Shown here in pieces: positions 6,174 through 11,755 of a stretch of 11,755 bases of DNA. A model generated the notes under the pieces. That model searched no databases, was not told where the DNA came from, and saw only the letters and a list, made by a program, of their open reading frames with translations. The number at the start of each line of letters is the position of its first letter. The first letter of the stretch is position 1. The stretch lies in NCBI GenBank assembly GCA_012026855.1, contig VEOV01000024.1, positions 1 to 11,755 of the forward strand, read 5' to 3'. The DNA is from Geobacter sp. (GTDB lineage: Bacteria > Desulfobacterota > Desulfuromonadia > Geobacterales > DSM-12255). The position numbers and the translations under genes were made by a program.

Positions 6174-7871
6174 ATGCGGTTACTCAATCCGAAACGACTT
6201 GCGAATACTCATCCCGACCCGGTCATGCAGGCAATTGTCCGCAAGACTATTGATTTTTTCGAGACCAAGGGGAAAAAGCGGCTCAAGGAGGATGACCTGA
6301 ACCGGGTCTGGTATGCCGACTTCATCGAGTTCATCAAGCGGGAGAAGATTTTCGCCACCCTGCTGACCCCGGCAGGTTATGGCGGTCCCGACTGCCGCTG
6401 GGACAGCTCGCGCCTGGTGGTGTTCAACGAAATCCTCGGTTTTTACGGGCTTTGCTACTGGTATGTCTGGCAGGTGACCATTCTCGGTCTGGGGCCGATC
6501 TGGATGAGCAGCAACGAGGAGCTGAAAAAGAAGGCGGCCCGTCTGCTGGATGAGGGGGAGATCTTTGCCTTCGGCCTCTCCGAGAAGGAGCATGGCGCGG
6601 ACATCTACGCCAGTGACATGCTGCTGCTGCCGGTAGGGGAGGGGCGTTACGTCGCCCGGGGGGACAAGTACTATATCGGCAACGGCAACGAGGCGGCCAT
6701 GGTTTCCACCTTCGGCCGGCTGCCGGAGAACGGCGGCTATGTCTTCTTCGCGGTCAACAGCAAGCATGAGAAGTACGAATGCGTCAAAAATATCACCGCC
6801 ACCCAGTCCTATGTCTCCGAGTTCGTGCTGCACGATTACCCCATCAGCGAGGCCGACATCCTTTCCAGAGGGGACGATGCCTGGAACGCCACTCTCAATA
6901 CCGTCAATATCGGCAAATACAACCTGGGTTGGGCCAGTATCGGCATCTGCACCCATGCCTTCTACGAGGCGCTCAACCATGCCGCCGGGCGGAGCCTGTA
7001 TGGCGGTTTTGTCACCGACTTTCCCCATGTGAAGCAGATGTTTGTCGATGCCTGGGCGCGGCTCACAGCAATGAAACTTTTTGCTTCCCGGGCGGCTGAT
7101 TACCTGCGCAGCGCCTCGGAGGAAGATCGCCGCTACTTGCTCTATAACCCTGTGGTGAAGATGAAGGTCACCACCCAGGGGGAAGAGGTGATCAACCTGC
7201 TATGGGACGTGATTGCGGCCAAGGGGTTTGAGAAAGATACCTATTTTGACACCGCAGCCCGGGATATCCGGGGGCTGCCCAAGCTGGAGGGGACGGTGCA
7301 TGTCAACATCGCCCTGATCGTCAAGTTCATGCAGAACTACTTCTTCAACCCGGTAGAGTATCCGGCTGTGCCGCGGCGGGATGACCCGGCCAATGATGAT
7401 TTTCTCTTCAACCAGGGGCCGACCAGGGGGCTGGGTAAAATCCGTTTCCATGACTACCGCCCGGTCTATGCCGCCAGCCAGCTCCCCAACGTGAGGCTCT
7501 TTAGCGAACAGGTCAAAGTATTCCGTGATTTCCTGCGGAACGCCACTCCCGATGGCGACCAGCAGAAGGACATCGACTTCATTCTTGCCCTGGGGGAAAT
7601 CTTCACCCTGGTGGTCTATGGGCAGCTGATCCTGGAGAACGCCGCCATGTCAGGTCAGAGCGATGACACCGTCGACCAGATCTTCGACTTCATGGTGCGG
7701 GATTTCTCCAAATTCGCCCTGCAGCTCTACGGCAAGCCTTCCAGCAGCGAACAGCAGATGGCTTTCTGTCTGCAGATGGTGCGCAAATCAGCGGTGGATG
7801 GAGCCAGATTCGGCAGGATCTGGCAAAGGGAAGTGTCTGCGTTGCGGGATGCTTACGAAATGAATGAGTAG
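6174..7871 (+). CDS. Acyl-CoA dehydrogenase, long form with C-terminal extension
   Basis: The protein has 565 residues, against about 380-400 for a classical acyl-CoA dehydrogenase. AGGAGG (6164-6169) lies four bases before the ATG. The N-terminal helical part contains TPAGYGGPDC (65-74). The middle domain has FAFGLSEKEHGADI (131-144), corresponding to the family TEPxxGSD flavin-contact motif. The C-terminal helical domain ends its catalytic region with LPKLEGTVHVN, where Glu372 is the expected base of the YEGT motif. About 190 further residues follow, resembling the extra helical domain of the larger subfamilies. The enzyme should oxidise an acyl-CoA to the 2-enoyl-CoA with FAD, or run in reverse. 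Substrate is unknown. The Fe-S protein upstream may replace or supplement ETF as electron partner (inference). Confidence 0.87.
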   Translation: MRLLNPKRLANTHPDPVMQAIVRKTIDFFETKGKKRLKEDDLNRVWYADFIEFIKREKIFATLLTPAGYGGPDCRWDSSRLVVFNEILGFYGLCYWYVWQVTILGLGPIWMSSNEELKKKAARLLDEGEIFAFGLSEKEHGADIYASDMLLLPVGEGRYVARGDKYYIGNGNEAAMVSTFGRLPENGGYVFFAVNSKHEKYECVKNITATQSYVSEFVLHDYPISEADILSRGDDAWNATLNTVNIGKYNLGWASIGICTHAFYEALNHAAGRSLYGGFVTDFPHVKQMFVDAWARLTAMKLFASRAADYLRSASEEDRRYLLYNPVVKMKVTTQGEEVINLLWDVIAAKGFEKDTYFDTAARDIRGLPKLEGTVHVNIALIVKFMQNYFFNPVEYPAVPRRDDPANDDFLFNQGPTRGLGKIRFHDYRPVYAASQLPNVRLFSEQVKVFRDFLRNATPDGDQQKDIDFILALGEIFTLVVYGQLILENAAMSGQSDDTVDQIFDFMVRDFSKFALQLYGKPSSSEQQMAFCLQMVRKSAVDGARFGRIWQREVSALRDAYEMNE

Positions 7872-7879
7872 CTGTTTAG

Positions 7880-8061
7880 CCGACAGTTGGGTCTGTTTCT
7901 GGAAGCGACTTGGCTGTATTCGTAGTAGTTCTTGGTGAAATTGAACGGCTGTAGCAGATACTGTCTGAGCGCAGCGAGTTTATCTGCTACAGTGAAATGA
8001 GCCTAGAACTACAGAATTGCAGCCATCTGGAGCGTACAGAAGCAGAGTCAACTGTCCTTCG
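7880..8061. repeat. 182-bp palindromic intergenic repeat, copy 2 (inverted relative to copy 1)
   Basis: This is the same element as 809-993, read in the opposite direction. The inner perfect stem is at 7951-7960 and 7981-7990. The segment 7974-8016 is identical to the reverse complement of 851-893, and most of 7904-7973 differs by only scattered substitutions plus a 4-base deletion in the loop. The outer arms (about 7880-7901 and 8040-8061) pair with each other imperfectly but differ in sequence from those of copy 1. It begins nine bases after the acyl-CoA dehydrogenase stop and ends six bases before the next ribosome site, mirroring the placement of copy 1. Confidence 0.83.
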
Positions 8062-8078
8062 TACCCAGGAGGCAGAAA

Positions 8079-8468
8079 ATGAAAACCAGCGAAGTGATGA
8101 GCCGCACCAAGTTTATGAAGCACCGGGACAAGATGATTCTCAACTTTGATTTTTCGGGATTGAGCCTGGAAGATTGTGGCCAGGTCTGCGAGTATGTCAA
8201 AGGGATGATCTGCCGGATGCCCAAAAATTCGGTGCTGACCCTGGTCAATGTGACCGACATCAATTATGATGCCGCTTTCCGGGAGTTGTCCGCCGATCTG
8301 GCCGAACATAACAAGCCTTATGTGGTTGCCGGGGCAGTGGTCGGCGTTTCGGGCTGGCGCAAGCTGATGTTCTGGGCAGTGACCAAGCTGTCAGGCAGGA
8401 ATAATCTGCAGCTGTTTGACGATGAAGTGAGTGCCAAGGAGTGGCTGGTTACCTACAAGCCGAAGTAG
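8079..8468 (+). CDS. SpoIIAA/STAS-like small protein
   Basis: The product has 129 residues, with AGGAGG (8067-8072) six bases before the ATG at 8079. It has no signal peptide or membrane segment. The pattern is a beta strand (MILNFDFSGLS), a helix (CGQVCEYVKGMI), a strand with a turn (SVLTLVNVTDINYD), a helix (AAFRELSADLAEHN), a strand (YVVAGAVVGVSG), then a helix and a final strand before SAKEWLVTY. This matches the STAS/SpoIIAA-like fold, whose free-standing members are poorly characterised and usually assigned to regulation or lipid/nucleotide binding. The family call rests on fold pattern, not on a catalytic motif. It lies downstream of the palindromic repeat and may be read from the acyl-CoA dehydrogenase transcript. 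Its stop is only three bases from the convergent MerR gene's stop. Confidence 0.6.
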   Translation: MKTSEVMSRTKFMKHRDKMILNFDFSGLSLEDCGQVCEYVKGMICRMPKNSVLTLVNVTDINYDAAFRELSADLAEHNKPYVVAGAVVGVSGWRKLMFWAVTKLSGRNNLQLFDDEVSAKEWLVTYKPK

Positions 8469-8471
8469 GGG

Positions 8472-8870
8472 CTATTTCAGCAGCTTGAATTCGTTGGCAA
8501 TGCGCTGCCGGTAGGCGTCAATCTCGGTCTCCAGGGATTTGAGAGTGGCCACCTTGGTGCGAATGCTTTCCAGATGCGTGTCGAGAAACTCCAGCAGGCG
8601 CGGCATGATCTTCTCGGGTACGCTCTCCTCCCGTTTATAGATGTCTGCCAGTTCTTTCATCTCGTCCAGAGAGAGCCCCAGGGTCTTCAGCTTGAGGACA
8701 AACTTGAACCGCTTGACATCGGACTTCTCGTAATATCTAACACGACCGTTGGTCCGCTTCGGTGGATCGACCAGCCCCATTTTTTCATAAAGTCTTATGG
8801 TTCGGGCGGTAATGCCGAGCTTCTCTCCAAGATCGCTGATCTGCATGAATTCTTCATTGCTTAGTCGCAT
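8472..8870 (-). CDS. MerR-family transcriptional regulator
   Basis: The protein has 132 residues. On the minus strand GAGGTG lies four bases before the ATG (8868-8870). An N-terminal MerR helix-turn-helix and wing are clear: ISDLGEKLGITARTIRLYEK (11-30) then GLVDPPKRTNGRVRYY. The C-terminal half is a long helix (about 88-128) expected to form the antiparallel dimer coiled coil. It has no cysteine pair for metal sensing and no large ligand-binding domain, so it belongs with short MerR proteins such as those controlling acyl-CoA and branched-chain acid catabolism. Its position between the acyl-CoA dehydrogenase region and the sigma54 activator supports a local role (inference). Its target sites were not identified with confidence. 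Confidence 0.88.
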   Translation of the reverse strand: MRLSNEEFMQISDLGEKLGITARTIRLYEKMGLVDPPKRTNGRVRYYEKSDVKRFKFVLKLKTLGLSLDEMKELADIYKREESVPEKIMPRLLEFLDTHLESIRTKVATLKSLETEIDAYRQRIANEFKLLK

Positions 8871-8893
8871 ACTTCACCTCAATGTCAATTATT

Positions 8894-8925
8894 GCTATAT
8901 GTTCAAAAATGGAAATGCTTGTCAA
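8894..8925 (-). promoter_or_regulatory. Candidate MerR gene promoter with a 20-base spacer
   Basis: On the minus strand a perfect TTGACA (complement of 8920-8925) is followed after 20 bases by TATAGC (complement of 8894-8899). A 19-20 base spacer is the hallmark of MerR-controlled promoters. The -35 box sits inside a small perfect dyad, GCTTG-T-CAAGC (8917-8927). The -10 match is weak (4/6), so this is tentative. Confidence 0.35.
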
Positions 8926-8978
8926 GCAAATTTGATGAAATAACAACTTCATCTGGCATCGCTGGAGATCCTTGCTGA

Positions 8979-9048
8979 CAAGACGTCTTGCTAACTTGTT
9001 GCTGGAAAGCGTTTTAGATGGTATCCGTAGTGCAAAAATGCTTTTGCA
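8979..9048. promoter_or_regulatory. Dyad sequences upstream of the sigma54 activator gene
   Basis: Two clean inverted repeats occur in the divergent spacer. CAAGACGTCTTG (8979-8990) is a 12-bp perfect palindrome. TGCAAAA-ATGC-TTTTGCA (9031-9048) is a perfect 7-bp inverted repeat with a 4-base centre. Both look like operators, but no convincing -35/-10 pair could be placed for the gene at 9119. Confidence 0.4.
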
Positions 9049-9118
9049 GTAGACTGACTTGTCAATCTGTCCGATAATCCGGCTGTCAGAAATATTGTTC
9101 TATCAGGCATGCTGTTAA

Positions 9119-11110
9119 ATGGAACCAGCTATTATGAGCTCACCAGTAACTCCACCGACAAATTTCTTCCAGGCCGAATTTTTGAGGCTCATGCAGAACT
9201 ACAGCGAGGCCCTGTTCGGGCTGGCGGTGCTTGATCGCGACCTGCGCTATGTCGTCCTCAACGAAGGGATGGCAGCGATTGATGGCAAGCCGGTTGAAGA
9301 GCATATCGGCAGGACGGTCCAGGAGTTTGATCCGTCCATTGCCGCGGTGATGGAGCCGATTTTCCGGCATGCCATGGAGGAAGGGAGTGCCCTGCGGGAC
9401 GTGGAAACCAGGTGGAATGGTGCTGCGGAAGATGATGACACTGCCTGTCGCTACTGGCTGGTCAGCAGTTATCCGCTGAAAAGCAGTGATGGAGTGGCCC
9501 TGGGCACAGGTGTTGTTGTTCGGGACATTACCGAACAGAAACAGCGGGAAATAGCCCAGGATGAAAGGTTGAAATTCGAGGCGCTGCTTTCGGCCCTGTC
9601 GGCCGAGTTCATCAATATGGATGTCAGTGAGGTGGATGCCCGGGTTGTCCAGGGGCTCAAGCGGGTCCACGATTTTCTCGGCTATGACCGGGTCACCATC
9701 TGGCAGTTTTCGCCGGTTGACGGCCGCTGCTACTTGACCTATTCCCATTCCCAGCCGGACATCAAGCAGCCACCACCATGCATTGACGACATCATCCCGG
9801 TCTGGGTGAATATCGCCCGCCAGGGTGAAATGTTCATGGTAGATGACGTCGAGGCGCTGCCGGACAAGTTCTGGCGGGAGAAGAAGTACAGCAAGGACCA
9901 GGGTGGCATCAAGTCGATGTTTTACATTCCGCTGCGGGTCGGAGCCGAGGTTCACGGACTTATCTCGGTCGTATCCTACCGGCGCAAAAGCCACTGGATC
10001 GATGTGTTCATCCAGCGGCTCAGGTTGCTGGGGGAGATCTTTGCCAACGCCATCGAACGGAAGCGGATCGACCAGAAGATGCAGCAGGCGTTTGCCGAGA
10101 TCGAGCAGCTGCGCGACCGCTTGCAGGCTGAAAATCATTTCCTGCGCGACCAGATTGACACCGAGTTGCGCCATGAGGAGATCATCGGTCAGTCGGAAGC
10201 GATCAGGAGTGTGCTGCGGCAGATAAAGCAGGTTGCCGGCACCGGTTCTACCGTGCTGATCCAGGGAGAGACTGGCACCGGCAAGGAGCTGCTGGCTCGG
10301 GCCATTCATAACCAGAGCGCCCGGCGGGAGCGGCCGATGATCAAGCTCAACTGCGCTGCCTTGCCGGCGACCCTGATCGAGGCCGAACTGTTCGGCCGGG
10401 AAAAGGGGGCCTATACCGGGGCAACGCCCCGCCAGATAGGCCGCTTTGAGGCTGCCGACGGCTCGACGATTTTTCTCGACGAAATCAGTGAACTGCCGCT
10501 TGAGCTGCAGTCAAAGCTGCTGCGGGTGTTGCAGGAGGGACAGTTCGAGCGTCTGGGGAGCAATACTCCGGTTACCGTGGATGTCCGGGTGATTGCCGCC
10601 ACCAACCGGGACTTGATGCAGTTTGTCAAGGCCGGCCGCTTCCGTGAAGATCTGTACTACCGCTTGAATGTCTTTCCAATTTTCCTCCCTCCGTTGCGGG
10701 AGCGCAAAGAGGATATTCCCTTGCTGGTCCGGGCAATGGTGAAGGAGTTTGAAAAGGTTTTCGGCAAGGGCATCGACGGCATACCGAAGAAAAACATGGA
10801 AGAGCTGGAATGCTATTCCTGGCCCGGCAATGTCAGGGAGATGCGTAACATCATCGAGCGGGCCATGATCCTCAATGATGGGCCGACCCTGATCATTGCT
10901 GTTCCCGGCAATGTGGTGGATCTGGCGCCACAGTCCTATGCCCTTAAAAACATCGAGCGTCTGCATCTCCTTGCCGTTCTCGAAAAAACCGGCTGGCGCG
11001 TTCGAGGCAAGAGCGGCGCCGCGGCCCTCCTGGAACTTCCCCCCTCCACTCTTGAATCAAAAATGAAGAAGCTTGGCATCAAACGCAAGGCAGCTGCACA
11101 CGAAATATAG
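9119..11110 (+). CDS. Sigma54-dependent transcriptional activator (PAS-GAF-AAA+-Fis)
   Basis: The product has 663 residues. ATG at 9119 has no clear ribosome site; ATG at 9134 (residue 6) is a possible alternative. A PAS domain (about 18-140) ends with the typical DITEQKQRE linker. A GAF-like domain (about 150-315) follows, then a helical linker, probably coiled coil (about 315-350). The AAA+ sigma54-interaction domain spans about 353-585: Walker A GETGTGKE (383-390), GAYTGA (430-435, a Tyr form of the sigma54-contacting GAFTGA loop), Walker B IFLDE (451-455), FREDLYYRLNVFP (508-520) and WPGNVRE (568-574). A Fis-type helix-turn-helix closes the protein (about 615-655). There is no receiver domain, so it senses a ligand or redox state directly. 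The dyad sites at its own 3' end and the -24/-12 promoter beyond suggest that it controls the downstream hydroxyacyl-CoA dehydrogenase gene. Confidence 0.92.
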   Translation: MEPAIMSSPVTPPTNFFQAEFLRLMQNYSEALFGLAVLDRDLRYVVLNEGMAAIDGKPVEEHIGRTVQEFDPSIAAVMEPIFRHAMEEGSALRDVETRWNGAAEDDDTACRYWLVSSYPLKSSDGVALGTGVVVRDITEQKQREIAQDERLKFEALLSALSAEFINMDVSEVDARVVQGLKRVHDFLGYDRVTIWQFSPVDGRCYLTYSHSQPDIKQPPPCIDDIIPVWVNIARQGEMFMVDDVEALPDKFWREKKYSKDQGGIKSMFYIPLRVGAEVHGLISVVSYRRKSHWIDVFIQRLRLLGEIFANAIERKRIDQKMQQAFAEIEQLRDRLQAENHFLRDQIDTELRHEEIIGQSEAIRSVLRQIKQVAGTGSTVLIQGETGTGKELLARAIHNQSARRERPMIKLNCAALPATLIEAELFGREKGAYTGATPRQIGRFEAADGSTIFLDEISELPLELQSKLLRVLQEGQFERLGSNTPVTVDVRVIAATNRDLMQFVKAGRFREDLYYRLNVFPIFLPPLRERKEDIPLLVRAMVKEFEKVFGKGIDGIPKKNMEELECYSWPGNVREMRNIIERAMILNDGPTLIIAVPGNVVDLAPQSYALKNIERLHLLAVLEKTGWRVRGKSGAAALLELPPSTLESKMKKLGIKRKAAAHEI

Positions 11111-11135
11111 TGTTTGACACGATATTTCGTGTGCA
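11095..11135. promoter_or_regulatory. Paired upstream activator sites overlapping the activator's stop codon
   Basis: Two copies of a 14-bp dyad lie head to head: 11099-11112 (CACGAAATATAGTG, matching in reverse complement with one mismatch) and 11118-11131 (CACGATATTTCGTG). Each has CACGA/TCGTG-type arms. Together they form a larger 14-bp perfect inverted repeat (11095-11108 against 11122-11135). The first copy includes the TAG stop of the activator gene. No T-tract follows, so an operator pair is preferred over a terminator, although the transcript could also form the hairpin. Confidence 0.65.
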
Positions 11136-11222
11136 AGAGTTCGGCCTGCGCCATTCACATTAAAACCACTCCCATAACCCGTTTACGCATTGGTAAGCGA
11201 TCGCCTCGCAAAATCCCCATGC

Positions 11223-11236
11223 CACGATATTTCGTG
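11223..11236 (+). promoter_or_regulatory. Third copy of the 14-bp upstream activator site
   Basis: CACGATATTTCGTG is identical to the copy at 11118-11131 and the match continues with YGCAA. The two starts are 105 bases apart, about ten helical turns, so both would lie on the same DNA face. Its centre is about 130 bases upstream of the predicted start, normal for a sigma54 enhancer. Confidence 0.7.
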
Positions 11237-11332
11237 CGCAAACCAATTTTCAACCCACTTTTTGAAATTATTTCACTCTAATATACCTGTATTATCGGTA
11301 TGTTGCGATAGGTGCGATCAGCTATTTGCTTG

Positions 11333-11350
11333 TTGGCACAGGTACTGCAA
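11333..11350 (+). promoter_or_regulatory. Sigma54 (-24/-12) promoter
   Basis: TTGGCACAGGTACTGCAA matches TTGGCAC-N5-TTGCA except for one base (C in CTGCA). The invariant GG (11335-11336) and GC (11347-11348) are separated by exactly 10 bases, as required. Transcription should begin near 11360, leaving an unusually long leader of about 165 bases before the ATG at 11525. I see no gene in that leader. Confidence 0.8.
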
Positions 11351-11524
11351 AACATGGTTTTGTAAAAACCGTAAGTTAATAACTAGTGAATTCAGTACTT
11401 TAGGTGTGTGTCCGAGTTGCAGCTGCTTATGCGTTGTCTGTAGAAGAGGAAAATAAGAACCCTTGCTCTATTAAAAGTGGGATTTAAGAACGATATTTGA
11501 ATCAGGCCAACAGGAGAACAAAAG

Positions 11525-11755
11525 ATGATCAAGAAAATCGGGGTACTCGGTGCAGGGCAGATGGGGAACGGCATTGCCCATGTCTTTGCCCAGTATGGCT
11601 ATGAAGTCATCATGTTTGACATTGCCGGTGCGCAGCTGGAGAAAGCGGTCGCCACCATCAAGGCAAACCTTGAGCGCCAGGCCAAGAAAGGCGCCATTGC
11701 TGAGAGCCTGGTAGGTGAAACCATGGGGCGGATCAGCACCACCATGGAGATGAGC
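11525..11755 (+). CDS. hbd: 3-hydroxybutyryl-CoA dehydrogenase, N-terminal part (3' end outside window)
   Basis: ATG at 11525 follows AGGAG (11512-11516) by eight bases, and 77 codons are visible before the window ends. The start MIKKIGVLGAGQMGNGIAHV is the NAD-binding Rossmann motif of the 3-hydroxyacyl-CoA dehydrogenase family, with GAGQMG at residues 9-14. It is followed by a second strand ending in Asp (VIMFD), which selects NAD over NADP. The single-domain start without a preceding hydratase favours a short-chain 3-hydroxybutyryl-CoA dehydrogenase (Hbd/PaaH type) over a FadB fusion, but the C-terminus is not visible. It would interconvert 3-hydroxybutyryl-CoA and acetoacetyl-CoA. The -24/-12 promoter upstream indicates sigma54 control. 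Confidence 0.9.
   Translation, partial: MIKKIGVLGAGQMGNGIAHVFAQYGYEVIMFDIAGAQLEKAVATIKANLERQAKKGAIAESLVGETMGRISTTMEMS

Noticed and set aside
8873..8888. LiuR-like MerR operator overlapping the MerR ribosome site
   Set aside because: Only five of eight symmetric positions pair (TTGACATTGAGGTGAA on the minus strand), too few to separate it from chance.
9140..10309. 389-residue minus-strand open frame
   Set aside because: It lies entirely opposite the PAS-GAF-AAA+ coding sequence, and its translation has no recognisable domain. It is a long antisense shadow in GC-rich DNA.
11316..11328. IHF-like site upstream of the sigma54 promoter
   Set aside because: It matches WATCAR-N4-TTR at all but the first base, but lies almost against the -24 box, closer than usual for IHF-assisted looping; the match alone is weak evidence.
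11190..11456. 88-residue cysteine-rich open frame after the activator gene
   Set aside because: It covers an enhancer site and the -24/-12 promoter, lacks a convincing ribosome site, and its cysteines do not form a known motif. It is better explained as regulatory DNA.

Overview
The window reads like a chromosomal segment of a Geobacter-type anaerobe (Desulfuromonadia / former Deltaproteobacteria). This is an inference from GC-rich coding sequence, strong AGGAGG-type ribosome sites, a sigma54 enhancer-binding regulator, an acyl-CoA dehydrogenase paired with a multi-cluster Fe-S protein, and a CxxC...HGxCxxC sensor motif common in that group. The theme is acyl-CoA (fatty-acid or related acid) metabolism and its regulation. 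No rRNA, tRNA, CRISPR array or transposase gene was seen.

Layout. (1) 1-797: 3' part of an old-yellow-enzyme/2,4-dienoyl-CoA-reductase-type flavoenzyme. (2) 809-993: a 185-bp palindromic intergenic repeat (copy 1). (3) 1022-3696: a tight four-gene operon encoding an exported chalcone-isomerase-like protein, an alpha/beta hydrolase, a hotdog thioesterase and an enoyl-CoA hydratase/isomerase. (4) 3789-4735, minus strand: a small membrane-anchored protein of unknown function, preceded by a PAS-like, cysteine-rich sensor-type protein that appears to start at an ATT codon. (5) 4898-4934: a strong sigma70-like promoter carrying two inverted-repeat operators, facing right. (6) 4966-7871: a winged-helix/Fe-S protein and an unusually long acyl-CoA dehydrogenase. 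(7) 7880-8061: copy 2 of the palindromic repeat, in opposite orientation. (8) 8079-8468: a small SpoIIAA/STAS-like protein. (9) 8472-8870, minus strand: a MerR-type regulator. (10) 9119-11110: a PAS-GAF-AAA+-Fis sigma54 activator. (11) 11095-11360: three copies of a 14-bp dyad operator and a -24/-12 promoter. (12) 11525 to the end: the start of 3-hydroxybutyryl-CoA dehydrogenase.

How the parts may work together. Enoyl-CoA isomerase/hydratase, thioesterase, dienoyl-CoA-reductase-like flavoenzyme, acyl-CoA dehydrogenase and hydroxyacyl-CoA dehydrogenase cover most steps of beta-oxidation. The Fe-S protein beside the acyl-CoA dehydrogenase is a plausible electron carrier. The sigma54 activator, the dyad sites just downstream of (and overlapping) its own 3' end, and the -24/-12 promoter before the dehydrogenase form a self-contained regulatory unit visible in the sequence. 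The MerR protein is a candidate local acyl-CoA-gene regulator. The least conventional signals are the two palindromic repeats whose outer arms differ in sequence but remain self-complementary, the ATT-initiated sensor gene, and the promoter with double dyads.
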